64,000 nt of DNA from NCBI RefSeq assembly GCF_964355755.1, contig NC_092674.1:2485001-2549000 (forward strand), given 5' to 3'. Below are positions 1 to 11,191 of the stretch, piece after piece (position 1 is the first letter of the stretch; each line of letters opens with the position of its first letter). The notes beneath the pieces were generated by a model. That model saw nothing but the letters and a program-made list of their open reading frames with translations. It was not told the origin of the DNA and searched no databases. Position numbers and translations under genes: made by a program. This DNA is from Antedon mediterranea. Lineage: Eukaryota > Echinodermata > Crinoidea > Comatulida > Antedonidae.

Positions 1-157
1 GTTCTACCACCAGAACGATGAGGCTTTTATTATATGATCATTCCCAAGCATCACTTATTTTCGGAGTTTATTTCCATAACAATAGTTATGTAATCCAATT
101 AATCCACACAACTTTTACTGTCATTTCTCCTAATTTTTATTATTTTCTTACATGCAG

Positions 158-3100
158 CAAAAGATTTGTTAGAGATAGATTGGAGTAGTCTTAAAGATTA
201 CAAAACGGAGAACAAGACCAACCAACCTGGGTCTGCACTAAGTCGCTTCACACCAGGTAGCATTCTTTCTCGTATCGGAGTGTCAAGAACACTGGCAGGG
301 CCTAGCCTCATGAAAAGAGTTTTAGAAGCTTGTAAAGAGGCAACACCAGAAGGAGGTAACGAATGAATGGCAATTCTATGTACAAACACCTGAATAGTGT
401 TCAGTGACTCTATTCTGTATCAAAGTGAATGATACTTAGTTTATAAGCACAATAAATTATAAAATAGTTTATATTTCTGGTTAATCGTTATGAATTTTTT
501 GTAGGGGAAGTTCCGACATTTGATTGTGCCTTGGGTGCTTTGAATGCTATGGCTCAACAGAAAGCTCGTCAAAGAAAGAAACTTCTTTCAGATGTTGGTC
601 CTTGTCGTAGAGCTCTATCGGCCAGATGGGACTTGCAGATAAGAAAACAACTCAGAAAATCTAGGGTAAGTTATACGTCATTATAAACAAAGAATGTGAT
701 GCAATTGGCAGTTTGATGTCCGTTTTTCTGATGGTTTTGAAGTTGGTGTTTATGGTGGTTCTGAAGCTGATGGTGGTGTTGATTTTGAAGTTGGTGTTTA
801 TAGTGGTTCTGATGATGGTGGTAATGGTTTTGAAGTTGGTGTTTATGGTGGTGATGGTGTTGGTTGTGGTGTTGGTTGTTTTTAGTCGCGTGGAAGCGAC
901 TCTATAGTTCACTGTCGGTCCGGTATCACTATGCGTTTTATCGCTTTCTGACCTTATCTTGATATCAGTTTCATCTAGCTAAGTCAATTTTTCACAGTAT
1001 ATTCCTTATGGCCAGGAATTGATGTGGTTATGTTTTCACGGTGCGCAATAAAAAATTACGCGGTCTACGCACGATTTAACGAAATCACGTTTGTAATCAT
1101 ATCTTCACAACCATGAATCACAATTAAATAAAATTTGGTACTCATAAATTTCAGGGCATAAATCATCATATGGCAATACAATTACGTGCGTAGTGCATGT
1201 AATGCATGCGTATGCGCGCTTAAAATTTTCAAAATTTATTTTCGACGAAATAAGAGTACGTTTCAGGCAATTTTAAGCGTTTACAAAATTGCCATGAGTG
1301 CGCAGATTTTTGCGCGCGCACTGCGCGTTAAATGTTGTTACGCACTCTTTTTGCCCGATTTCTGTTTTCTTGACTTACTTTTCAACTCGAAATTACGTTA
1401 TACGAGCACGTCAAAAGTGACCGGCTACGCACGTGTAAATTAAAAAAATATAACTTTTTAAACATTTCAACATTTTTAAACATGTTCAGTAATTTCGGTC
1501 AGTTGGTAGGTTGGTCGGTCGGTCGGTAAACACTAAGCACGCGACTGCAGCCATCTATATGGCCTTGTTAAGTTGGTGTTTATGGTGGTTCTGATGATGG
1601 TGGTGGTTGTGGTGTTGGTTTTGAAGTTGGTGTTTATGGTGGTTCTGATGATGGTGGTGTTGGTTTTAAAGTTGGTGGTTCTGATGATGGTGGTTGTGGT
1701 GTTGGTTTTGAAGTTGATGTTTATGGTGGTTCTGATGATGGTGGTGGTTGTTGTGTTGGTTTTGAAGTTGATGTTTATGGTGGTTCTGATGATGGTGGTG
1801 GTTGTGGTGTTGGTTTTGAAGTTGGTGTTTATGGTGGTTCTGATGATGATGGTGGTTGTGGTGTTGGTTTTGAAGTTGATGTTTATGGTGGTTCTGATGA
1901 TGGTGGTGGTTGTTGTGTTGGTTTTGAAGTTGGTGTTTATGGTGGTTCTGATGATGATGGTGGTTGTGGTGTTGGTTTTGAAGTTGATGTTTATGGTGGT
2001 TCTGATGATGGTAGTGGTTGTTGTGTTGATTTTAAAGTTGATGTTTGTGGTTCTGATGATGGTGGTGGTTGTTGTGTTGGTTTTGAAGTTGGTGTTTATG
2101 GTGGTTCTGATGATGGTGGTGTTGGTTTTAAAGTTGTTGTTTCTGGTGGTTCTGATGATGATGGTGGTTGTGGTGTTGGTTTTGAAGTTGATGTTTATGG
2201 TGGTTCTGATGATGGTAGTGGTTGTTGTGTTGATTTTGAAGTTGATGTTTGTGGTTCTGATGATGGTGGTGGTTGTTGTGTTGGTTTTGAAGTTGGTGTT
2301 TATGGTGGTTCTGATGATGGTGGTGTTGGTTTTAAAGTTGGTGTTTATGGTGGTTCTGATGATGATGGTGGTTGTGGTGTTGGTTTTGAAGTTGATCTTA
2401 TGGTGGTTCTGATGATGGTAGTGGTTGTTGTGTTGATTTTGAAGTTGATGTTTGTGGTTCTGATGATGGTGGTGGTGGTTGTTGTGTTGGTTTTGAAGTT
2501 GGTGTTTATGGTGGTTCTGATGATGGTGGTGTTGGTTTTAAAGTTGGTGTTTATGGTGGTTCTGATGATGATGATGGTGGTTGTGGTGTTGGTTTTGAAG
2601 TTGATGTTTATGGTGGTTCTGATGATGGTGGTGGTTGTGGTGTTGGTTTTGAAGTTGGTGTTTATGGTGGTTCTGATGATGATGGTGGTTGTGGTGTTGG
2701 TTTTGAAGTTGATGTTTATGGTGGTTCTGATGATGGTGGTGGTTGTTGTGTTGGTTTTGAAGTTGGTGTTTATGGTGGTTCTGATGATGATGGTGGTTGT
2801 GGTGTTGGTTTTGAAGTTGATGTTTATGGTGGTTCTGATGATGGTAGTGGTTGTTGTGTTGATTTTGAAGTTGATGTTTGTGGTTCTGATGATGGTGGTG
2901 GTTGTTGTGTTGGTTTTGAAGTTGGTGTTTATGGTGGTTCTGATGATGGTGGTGTTGGTTTTAAAGTTGGTGTTTATGGTGGTTCTGATGATGATGGTGG
3001 TTGTGGTGTTGATTTTGAAGTTGATGTTTATGGTGGTTCTGATGATGGTAGTAGTTGTTGTGTTGATTTTGAAGTTGATGTGTGTGGTTCTGATTATGGT

Positions 3101-3750
3101 GGTGGTTGTTGTGTTGGTTTTGAAGTTGGTGTTTATGGTGGTTCTGATGATGATGGTGGTGGTGGTGGTGTTGGTTTTATGGTGTTGGTACTACCACACT
3201 ATTCTAGTGTGCCATAATCCAAGTGACTATTATATACGCAATCAGCAGTGCATGCAATTTATTATTTTCTCTCTGAATGGTTGATGTAATACTAGAGTAA
3301 TAAATAAATTTGACACACACCTTCAAGCGTGCTGGTATTTCTTACCAGACCAAATATTGTCTCTGTCTAATTAACCATGGTCATAGAAAATACAGATTTT
3401 AATGCACAAAATCAACCGTGTGCCTATAGAAACATTTTAATTCTCTCTATTTATGAATTTTTGTTTTATATTTTATATTTATCTGTTTTTTATCGTACTA
3501 ATATCTGCCAATCTTTAAGATGAATTTCTAGTGTTATTTTATTATGATAATGGACAAGTAAAGCATTTCAGTATTGAGTATAGAACATTAATGAGAATGT
3601 CACATTGTCACATTTTCATTGTAGGATGTAAATGTGTTCAACACTTCGCCAGTGGATCCTGATTTATACAAACATAGTTTACAGCTTTTTAATTCTAAAG
3701 ACTTCACACCTCAAGTGTTACCATCGACGCACGTGTTAATTGAAACGTAG
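158..3750 (+). CDS. 3' part of an unrecognised gene (three terminal exons)
   Basis: Three exons join in phase: 158-355, 505-665 and 3625-3750. Acceptors end in AG at 157, 504 and 3624; donors are GTAAC at 356 and GTAAG at 666; the stop TAG is at 3748-3750. Phases are 1 then 0 and no stop interrupts. The encoded C-terminal ~160 residues are polar and basic: a Ser/Gly/Arg stretch (around SALSRFTPGSILSRIG), a helix-like segment (LMKRVLEACKEA), then QQKARQRKKLL and WDLQIRKQLRKS, ending HVLIET. I see no known domain or membrane segment. A nuclear role is possible from the basic content but is only inference. The 5' part lies outside the window. The last intron (666-3624) contains a large minisatellite and a repeat insertion. 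The last exon has a damaged copy at 9747-10204. Confidence 0.75.
719..880 (+). repeat. GT-rich minisatellite, left fragment
   Basis: Degenerate copies of the same GT-rich unit that fills 1571-3186. The array is interrupted by the repeat element at 881-1570, so this is the left end of one original array, in the last intron of the upstream gene. Confidence 0.8.
881..1570 (+). mobile_element. Dispersed repeat with short inverted ends (AGTCGCGTG family), copy 1
   Basis: Begins TTTAGTCGCGTGGAAGCGAC and ends with CACGCGACT followed by GGCCTTGTTA. The whole body is closely matched by 16701-17566. Short inverted ends (AGTCGCGTG and CACGCGACT) suggest a non-autonomous DNA element, but no coding capacity and no clear target duplication are seen. 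A short GGTC microsatellite lies near the right end (about 1510-1527). This copy sits inside the minisatellite and splits it. Confidence 0.65.
1571..3186 (+). repeat. GT-rich minisatellite with higher-order repeats
   Basis: About 30 copies of a unit that is mostly 54 bp (variants of 42, 48, 51 and 57 bp) built from the words TTTTGAAGTTGGTG, TATGGTGGTTCTGATGATGG and TGGTTGTGGTGTTGG. A composite of four unit types (roughly 200 bp) recurs near 1990, 2190, 2390, 2820 and 3020. The plus strand is almost free of C. Most length changes are multiples of three, so two plus-strand frames stay open for long stretches, but a 2-base deletion near 2396 shifts them. The array lies in an intron with good splice sites on both sides, so I call it non-coding. 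Confidence 0.85.
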
Positions 3751-3943
3751 TGCGCGATGTCAAAGGTCATATACTGTACTGGGATTGTGTCGAGAGTCAT
3801 AGGCTGATCTGAAGGGAGAGAGAGACTGCCGGCATGTACAGCAACATCTGAAAACAACTGAATCGGGGATGAAACATTACAGATTCTTCTTTTTATTAAA
3901 TGAATATTTTAAGGCAAATAAGTGAAATAAAATCACTTCTTAA

Positions 3944-4050
3944 AGCATTGTTTACACTATCAAACTTTATGTGACTAATGTGATGTGCCCATGTACATGA
4001 TGATGTCATATCACTAACATTTTTGGGAAAATTATAAAATAGACAGAGCT
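3944..4050. mobile_element. AGCTCTGTC-family MITE, diverged copy
   Basis: Ends resemble the family TIR (AGCTCTGTCTACACTATCA): AGCATTGTTTACACTATCA on the left and AGACAGAGCT on the right. The core carries the family words GTGATGTGCCCAT and GATGTCATATCACTA. It is duplicated at 10398-10504, so the insertion is older than the segmental duplication. Confidence 0.7.
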
Positions 4051-4608
4051 TTCAATTAATATGCTTCCCTTTCGTTTCATTTTATTAAAAATTCATATAA
4101 AAATTCTGCAAAATGTCAACATATCACTTGAGTGTTAAATAAATCATTTTAAACAATTACATTATCTAATGTAAATGTGTACATGCGTTATCTCAAAAAG
4201 ATAATACATCTATGTGTAGAGTGAGACGTCAATTAAAACAGTCTAGTTACACTTGTGTTTATTTGTGTACCCAGTGTCCCATAAAAAAGAAAGAAAAACA
4301 AGCCTGTTGATTGTTTTGTTGCCAGACAAGTTAAATTATGCAAACACCAAAAGCTTGTTTCCCACTACGACGTAGCGCAAGGATTACTTAATAACCTTCA
4401 CCAAATAAGTTTTTAACTTATCTTCCAAAGAATCGGAATTCTGTAATTCAAATAATAATAATATATTAAATATAAATAATATAATAATTGATAAAATGCA
4501 CTTATCAACTGTAGGCCTACTATTACTTATATAATAATTAACACTCCTAAATTGAAACGGACTAAAATTATACATTACTGCAGTAGTAAGTAGTTACTGC
4601 AGTGATCC

Positions 4609-6552
4609 TTAACTTAAAGGAAATGCAATTGGAATTTTGTAATTAAATAACATAAAATCGTACTTAAATTTATGGTAGATATCGGATACAAGAGAAGTGG
4701 GTATTTTGGCGTATGCTTTCTCGAGTTTGCTTGAGCTATTGGTGAAGTGCTTCCCGGTCGAATGTGGAAATGTTATGTTTGCTTTCGAACGCGTTAAAAT
4801 GTATTTCGATTCGTTTTCTATATCCTCAAAATGACCTATGACGTCATAGTGGATATCGCACGGATAGCAAACTCTGTGCATTTCCCGCCAATGATCGTTA
4901 AATCTAGTTATCATACCATCTATAACAAAATTTAAAAAATCTTCAAATTGTACTGTTTTACTTTCGTCTTGTTTGTTTGATCTAAACCGTGACCATATTG
5001 TATTGTATATTCCTTGAAACTGTCCGTGGTTCTTCTGTTCTGGGTTAAATTTATCGTTGTAAGCAGACAATAATCGTGAGAACGGATTCCTTACAAACAT
5101 AAACGTTGTGTATTTTTTCAAGATTTCGTTTTGTTTCTTTACTGGAAAACTACTCAAATATTTGACTTGTTTCTTCCACGCGGCACTCACTTGCGTATGT
5201 GTCATCTTCATTACATCGTTGTACTTCGTCTTTCCAGCTAAAACCAGCATAATTCTAGCCCAGCTGTCCGTTGCAACTTTTGGTGTCTGGCAATAGACCA
5301 TCTTGTGTTTTTCATTCACTAACAGTATTGGTTTAGCAGTCATTTTAGTTATTTTGTTTTGGTGGAGCTGGCACATCTGTTTTATGTGTTTGTTGCGCTC
5401 TACGTGTAAAGCTGAATATCGTGCCATGAATTCAGCTTCGGTTTCCAGAAAATTAATCTAGAATAGGAAATTGAATTTATTTGAAGAAAAAAAAAGGATA
5501 GATTCGGTTCTAAAAGTTTTATTATTATAATATACAATAAGCTTAACCAGACCGATACGACTTTGTTTAAGCACAATCGATCGTCAGGAAATATGTTTCT
5601 TCTTTTCATAAGGAAAAAACTATAGAAATCCAAAGAACAATACTGTACATATTATTTAGGAAAATAGATTTTATAGTTGTGACCTGACAATTTAAATCAA
5701 GGCAAGGTCAAAACTCTTCTTTATTTAAAAATTTCCAAAAAGGTCGTTCTACTATCAGTGTAATAATATTATTATTTAAACCAACACTATACATTTTAAA
5801 CTCGAGCTGGCGGCGTTTGTCACGAGAAGTTACAATTATTGTTATCCAAAATTAGAAAACCTAAGAGACGGACACAATTCCAAACCCTTTTTTCTTTGAG
5901 TTTTAAAATATCTGTACTTTTTGAAAAATTGTTCTTTTTACTTTACATTGTTATTCATGATTTTGAATTAAATTAATTATTTCAGTTTCAGATTCAGAAA
6001 TAATCTATGGAATATTAAAAATGTAGACCTGCTTTGTATTTATATAAAATGCACATTTACCTGTTTATTTGAACCATTGTGACTGCTGTTAGTAGTTAGG
6101 CTGGTTGAAAAAGTTGGTCTGATTTCTGTATCATACAAAATAATAAGTTATTTCATTAACGAAAACTATATACACATCTCAACCTCCTAATTGTTGTATA
6201 TTTTAATATTATACAACAAAGTAAGTAGTCTAAAATGAATAAAGTGACATCGGGCCTCGTCGACGACGCTGTCGTCGGATCATGACGCGTTTGAAGGAAT
6301 CGATAATTATATTGGTGACGCTTTTTTAACAAATCTCGAGTGAAATTATTTAATTATCAATATAATCCGAAACAAACATCTTAGTATATAGCCGCCTAAT
6401 AATATAATAATTTTTCGTTATTATTCACCTTTTTTGAAATTTAACGGTTTGTTAACTGCTGTAGATCCCATGTACATGAGGTATATCAAGCCGTACATAA
6501 CTGCACCAATGAAAAAGAGTAGGCATATTCTTCTTCTTTTGATAATCATCAT
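4609..6552 (-). CDS. Carbohydrate sulfotransferase (HNK-1/chondroitin 4-O type), copy A
   Basis: Three coding exons on the minus strand: 6429-6552, 6061-6125 and 4609-5457, phases 1 and 0, total 345 residues. Exon 1 gives a short basic cytosolic tail (KRRR, residues 5-8) and one membrane anchor (about 9-29), the type II topology of Golgi sulfotransferases. Exon 2 is a Ser/Thr/Asn-rich stem. Exon 3 carries the Sulfotransfer_2 fold: 5'-phosphosulfate loop PKVATDSW (about 122-129), 3'-phosphate motif RNPFSRLLSAY (about 186-196), and the family signature W..M..VCYPCDIHYDVIG. Predicted activity is transfer of sulfate from PAPS to a glycan; the acceptor cannot be told from sequence. The ATG at 6552 is the first of two adjacent ATGs. 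It converges with the upstream gene. Confidence 0.88.
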
Positions 6553-8479
6553 CGTCAGGCCTACGCACCTATAATAACAGCAATAATGAGTACTACACTA
6601 TATCAAAGCCATAATGTGGTTTTGGAAAGGTGAGGTGTCGTGTCGGTACCCAGACTTCGTCCTCTTAACCTCTAAACACGGCGTATATTTAAGCATTGAT
6701 TGAAGGCGTACTTAATGTATGTTATTACATTATCTAACATAATGCAAAGGTTATTATTGGACTTCCATGTGTCAGTCAGAGCAAAATGGCAAAAGGTTTC
6801 CTACTTTCAAGGAGTTTTATCTATATTGTTTGACAACTCTTGTAACATGTTGACAGTGCTGATTTTGCCATTTTTCTGGTTGTGTGAAGGTTGTTTTTTT
6901 ACTCAATTATAGTTTTAAACAATCCTGCAGAGAATTGGGTTATTAGCAAAATGCAGTTATACTGATATTTCATATTCAATGTTGGATATCTTTTACAAAA
7001 CTTATAAATATCATAAACTTTTGGTCATTAATCAAGTATTCAGAGTTACCAAAAGTTCAATTAGCGCATCACAAGAAATAAAAAGAGACCAATAGTTAAC
7101 AAATCATGTGAAGACCATGGCACTTTCAAGATAAATAAACTCTTTGGCTCCGTGATAACATTTAGACATTTACATATAAAAAAGGAATGGATTAGATCTT
7201 CGGATCCTTCATTACAGTGGACATGTGCTATCATTGTCCTGTTGCCATTTTGCTATTGAGAGGTAATGTGTTAGAGCGAGCCTTGAATTTTAAACTAATT
7301 GCTGTAAAGTTATTTATTTTTAGGAGATTTTTTTTTTTATCAGGAAGTTCCCTGATTTACAATTAATACACTCCTTTTAAGGGAGGATTTTTTTTATTAC
7401 AGTTTCGTTATATAGTAAGAATCAATTTGCTTAATTGATTATTACAACATTTTTGTCCAGTTAAGAGCCATTTCACATTTGTTGAGAATGTCTTTGATAT
7501 TATACATCCATTTCCATCTTGTTAAGCTCTTTTGGTCTTAACGTATAATAGAAGGCAAGTTAGACATGATCGTTTTTCATTGTTAATAACCGTTCGACAT
7601 AACTAACTTTACTTTATTGTATAACTAACTAACTAACTTTACTGTATATTGATCATATAGTATGCAGGGTAATTTCAACCGATTTTATACTGTTTTCACG
7701 CTAAAAAATAACACGAGTGGGTCGCGCTTAAATCAAAAGTCCGGAAAAACTACGTAGCATTAGTTATAAATTGTTATATTGCTGTAGGCCTACAGGTTAT
7801 TACATTTTGAAAAAAATTGACCTTTCCTAAAAAAAATAGGATAAGTATCAACGAAGTTGTGATCAATATAGTGTGAAAAATGAGTGTTAGAGCAGAGTTC
7901 ACTGTTGCTTTTAAGATAAAATAAATAATGTTACCTTTTTTTTGAGAGAAGTATCAACCTACTGTTTGCGCTGTGATATATTATATGTCGACCTTTACGT
8001 GGCGAACTAAAAACAAACTGTTCATAAAGAATGTTCCGCCTTGATGGAGAAACCCAAAGCATTTACCCAGTAGGCTCGAACAAAGGGTCGGTAGTACTGC
8101 ATTGGGTGTACTAAAACAGGAAAAAGTCTGAAGAATTCGACGACCCTGAGTGTTTTCAAGATGGCCGCGAAATTGATAAAGAGTTAAAATTTCTAACTTG
8201 GTCTATTGACATGTTTCTGCTGCCAGTAGGCCCTACTCTAATGGAATATTTTAGCCAGAAATGCTATTTCTTGCACTTTTTTTATATCTGAGTTGGCTAT
8301 GGTGATAGAGTTGGGCTCTACTGAGAATATACATATTATTAATTTATACATATTTGCTTTAATAAAATATTTTGTTTTAAACAATTTACCATGATATGCT
8401 ATATATTGATAACGACTGACCGTAGATATTTTCATTTCATTTTATTGTTCCACATAAAATAAATAAAAGATCAAGACAA
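6553..8479. other. Non-coding part of duplication unit 1
   Basis: AT-rich and mirrored in unit 2 at 13104-13887 and 18264-20974. A putative acceptor (TTATTATAG, about 6569-6577) just upstream of the first ATG suggests a 5' UTR exon further up, but I cannot place it. Otherwise only homopolymer runs and duplicated spacer are seen. Confidence 0.6.
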
Positions 8480-8890
8480 AAACAAACCTGGTCTTTGTTT
8501 ATGTATGGAATCTCAAATAAGCCAGAAGGGCTTTAAGGCTGAGATTCCAAAAGACATTGTGCATGGTAACGTAAAATTGCTTTCTTAAAAAAAAAAGAAA
8601 AGAAGGCCAAACATATTTAGATGAATTTCAATATAGAAAGGAAAAATTAAGATATAAATTCCATGGAGCAAACTTATTATATCTAATGAATATTATATAT
8701 TATAAATCCAAAGGCAAATTACTGAAAAAATGACAATGCTGTGGGTATCAGTGGCTGGATCTCAATGGAGATAAAAAATAAAAGCGAAAAGCTAAACCAA
8801 AACGAGAAGTAAAACAGCCAGAAAAGTTAGCAGAGCTTTCGGGCAACACTAGCCCTTCATCAGTGCATATATTTTTTTACAAAAAGTAAG
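8480..8890 (-). mobile_element. Probable Penelope-like element terminal fragment with hammerhead-like core, copy 1
   Basis: A hairpin (TGGAATCTCA near 8509 pairing with TGAGATTCCA near 8540) is followed about 300 bp later by a minus-strand motif at 8840-8873: CTGATGA, a GGGC/GCCC stem with a 7-base loop, then GAAA and AGC-TCT-GCTA. This is the order CUGAUGA / stem II / GAAA / short stem III / UA of a minimal type I hammerhead ribozyme, as known in Penelope-like retroelements. Stem I pairing is not evident, so it may be decayed. No reverse transcriptase is nearby. The copy at 20975-21380 is in the same place in unit 2. Confidence 0.45.
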
Positions 8891-9230
8891 GTTGGTGATA
8901 ATAAAGTTAAATTATCCCATAAAAAGGTCCGTTAAAAATAAAATAATTTTTCCTGCTATATATTTTACAGAGATACAAGTTTTTGGCACAAATTTTTCAG
9001 AATATACATTTATTTTCGTATAATGAGATTTTGTCACAATTGTGAAGTAAATTGTATTGACCTTTACCTTTAAACATCAGCTAACCTATTAATCTCCTCC
9101 ACACATAATTGTCAAATCAATTCCAGTTCACAAGTAAATACAAAGTAGGCTAAAATTGTTGAATTTACAAAAATGCAGTAAAACGAATTATATCTCTATA
9201 AGTGCAATTATTATACTTTGTTATTTTTTT

Positions 9231-9362
9231 TTTCTGAGTTTTCTAGATCTAGAAAAGTCAGATATCTGAGTTTTCTATCAATCAATTTTATTTAGGAAAA
9301 TAGATTTTAGAGTTGTGACCTGACGATTTAAATCAAGGCAAGGTCAAATATCGTTTTTATTT
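9231..9362. other. Junction between duplication units
   Basis: Contains a small palindromic stretch (TCTAGATCTAGA, then TCAGATATCTGA; related words recur at 22735-22830) followed at 9291-9349 by a copy of the sequence at 5652-5711, which is the 5' region of sulfotransferase copy A. It is therefore a scrambled breakpoint, not simple head-to-tail joining. Confidence 0.6.
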
Positions 9363-9746
9363 ATCAATCAGTAGTGCATACAATTTATTATTTTCTCTCT
9401 GAATGGTTGATGTAATCATTGAGAATTAATTAATTTGACCCACGGTCAAGCGTGCTGGTATTTCTTACCAGACCAAATATTGTCTCTGTATAATCAACCA
9501 TGGTCATGGAAAATACAGATTTTAATGCACAAAATCAAGCGTGTGCCTATAGAAACATTTTACTTCCTTTGTATATGAATTTTTGTTTTATATTTTATAT
9601 TTATCTGTTTTTTATCGTACTAATATCTGCCAATCTTTAAGATGAATTTCTATTGATATTTTATTATGATAATGGACAAGTAAAGCATTTCAGTATTGAG
9701 TATAGAACATTAATGAGAATGTCACATTGTCACATTTTCATTGTAG

Positions 9747-10204
9747 GATGTAAATGTGTTCAACACTTCGCCAGTGGATCCTGATTTATACAAACATAGT
9801 TTACAGCTTTTTAATTCTAAAGACTTAACTACTATGGCGCGCCAAGCTGTCATTTATTCGGAAATAAAGATATCTTAGTTTAAAACTAAGATATCTAAGT
9901 TTAAAACTAAGATATCTCTATTAATAGAGATATCTCTATTTAAAACTATAAGATATCTCTATTAAACTAACAGAGATATCTGTATTAAAAACTAAGATAT
10001 CCCTATTTAAAACTAAGATATCTTAGTTTTTAATAGAGATATCTCTATTAATAGAGATATCTCTATTTAAAACTAAGATACCTCTATTTAAAACTAAGAT
10101 ATCTCTATTAAAAACAAAGATATCTCTATTGCTTGAATAAATGACAGCTTGGCGCGCCATACTTAACACCTCACGTGTTACCATCGACGCAAATTGAAAC
10201 GTAG
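9747..10204 (+). pseudogene. Broken duplicate of the last exon of the upstream gene
   Basis: The acceptor and first 80 or so bases match exon 3625-3750. Sequence is then interrupted by a MITE at 9833-10161, and the remaining part (10162-10204) has lost 6 bp net in the stretch matching CACGTGTTA of the original. No matching upstream exons are present in unit 2. It is a non-functional exon copy. Confidence 0.85.
9833..10161. mobile_element. MITE with 27-bp perfect TIRs containing GGCGCGCC
   Basis: TIRs 9833-9859 and 10135-10161 are exact inverted copies beginning TATGGCGCGCCAAGCTG. CTTAAC occurs on both sides (9824-9829 and 10162-10167), a probable target duplication with three extra bases on the left. 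The interior consists of many AGATATCTCTATT / AAACTAAGATATCT words, so the whole element can fold back. It is absent from unit 1, so it inserted after the duplication. Confidence 0.85.
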
Positions 10205-10397
10205 TGCACGATGTCAAAGGTCATATACTGTAAGTGGGATTGTGTCGAGAGTCATAGGCTGATCTGAGGGGAGAGAGAGACTGCCGCCATGTACAGCAAC
10301 ATCTGAAACAACTGAATCGGGAATGAAACATTACAGATTCTCCTTTTTATTAAATGAATATTTTAAGGCAAATAAGTGAAATAAAATCACTTCTTAA

Positions 10398-10504
10398 AGC
10401 ATTGTTTACACTATCAAAGTTTATGTGACTAATGTGATGTGCCCATGTACATGATGATGTCATATCACTACCATATTTGGGCAAATTATAATATAGACAG
10501 AGCT
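10398..10504. mobile_element. AGCTCTGTC-family MITE, duplicated diverged copy
   Basis: Unit-2 equivalent of 3944-4050, with only scattered substitutions. Confidence 0.7.
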
Positions 10505-11191
10505 TTCAATTAATATGCTTCCCTTTCGTTTCATTTTATTAAAAATTCATATAAAAATTCTGCAAAATGTCAACATATCACTTGAGTGTTAGATAAATCA
10601 TTTTAAACAATATATTATCTAATGTAAATGTGTACATGCGTTATCTCAAAAAGATAATACATCTATGTGTAGAGTAAGACGTCAATTAAAACAGTCTAGT
10701 TACACTTGTGTTTATTTGTGTACCCAGTGTCCCATAAAAAAAAAGAAAAACAAGCCTGTTGATTGTTTTGTTGCCAGACAAGTTAAATTATGCAAACACC
10801 CAAAGCTTGTTTCCCGCTACGACGTAACGCAAGGACGTAAACGCAACGCAAGCGTGTTGACCAATGACAAGCGACAGTTCGAATAATCTATCGCTTGTGA
10901 TTGGTCAAATAACTTATAGATGTCCTTGCGTGTTTCGTCTCTAGTGGGAAGGGTTACTTAATAACCTTCACCATATAAGTTTTTAACTTATCTTCCAAAG
11001 AATTTGAATTCTGTATCAAATAATAATATATTAAATATAAATAATATAATAATTGATAAAATGCACTTACCAACTGTAGGCCTACTATTACTTATATAAT
11101 AATTAACACTCCTAAATTGAAACGGACTAAAATTATACATTACTGCAGTAGTAAAGTTACTGCAGCACAATACTTTGACGTGATTTCTAAC

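Larger units (their letters stand above)
3236..9230. repeat. Segmental duplication, unit 1
   Basis: Starts just after the minisatellite. It matches 9363-13887 and then 18264-21717 almost base for base once insertions in unit 2 are removed. It holds the last exon of the upstream gene, a sulfotransferase gene and about 2.7 kb of non-coding sequence. The unit-1 sequences at 8323-8345 and 7330-7410 lack the insertions present in unit 2. Confidence 0.9.

Noticed and set aside
1573-3284. Long hydrophobic Val/Leu/Met open frames
   Set aside because: They are by-products of a minisatellite with a unit length divisible by three. They start at TTG or mid-repeat, break at a 2-base deletion, and lie between a good donor (666) and acceptor (3624).
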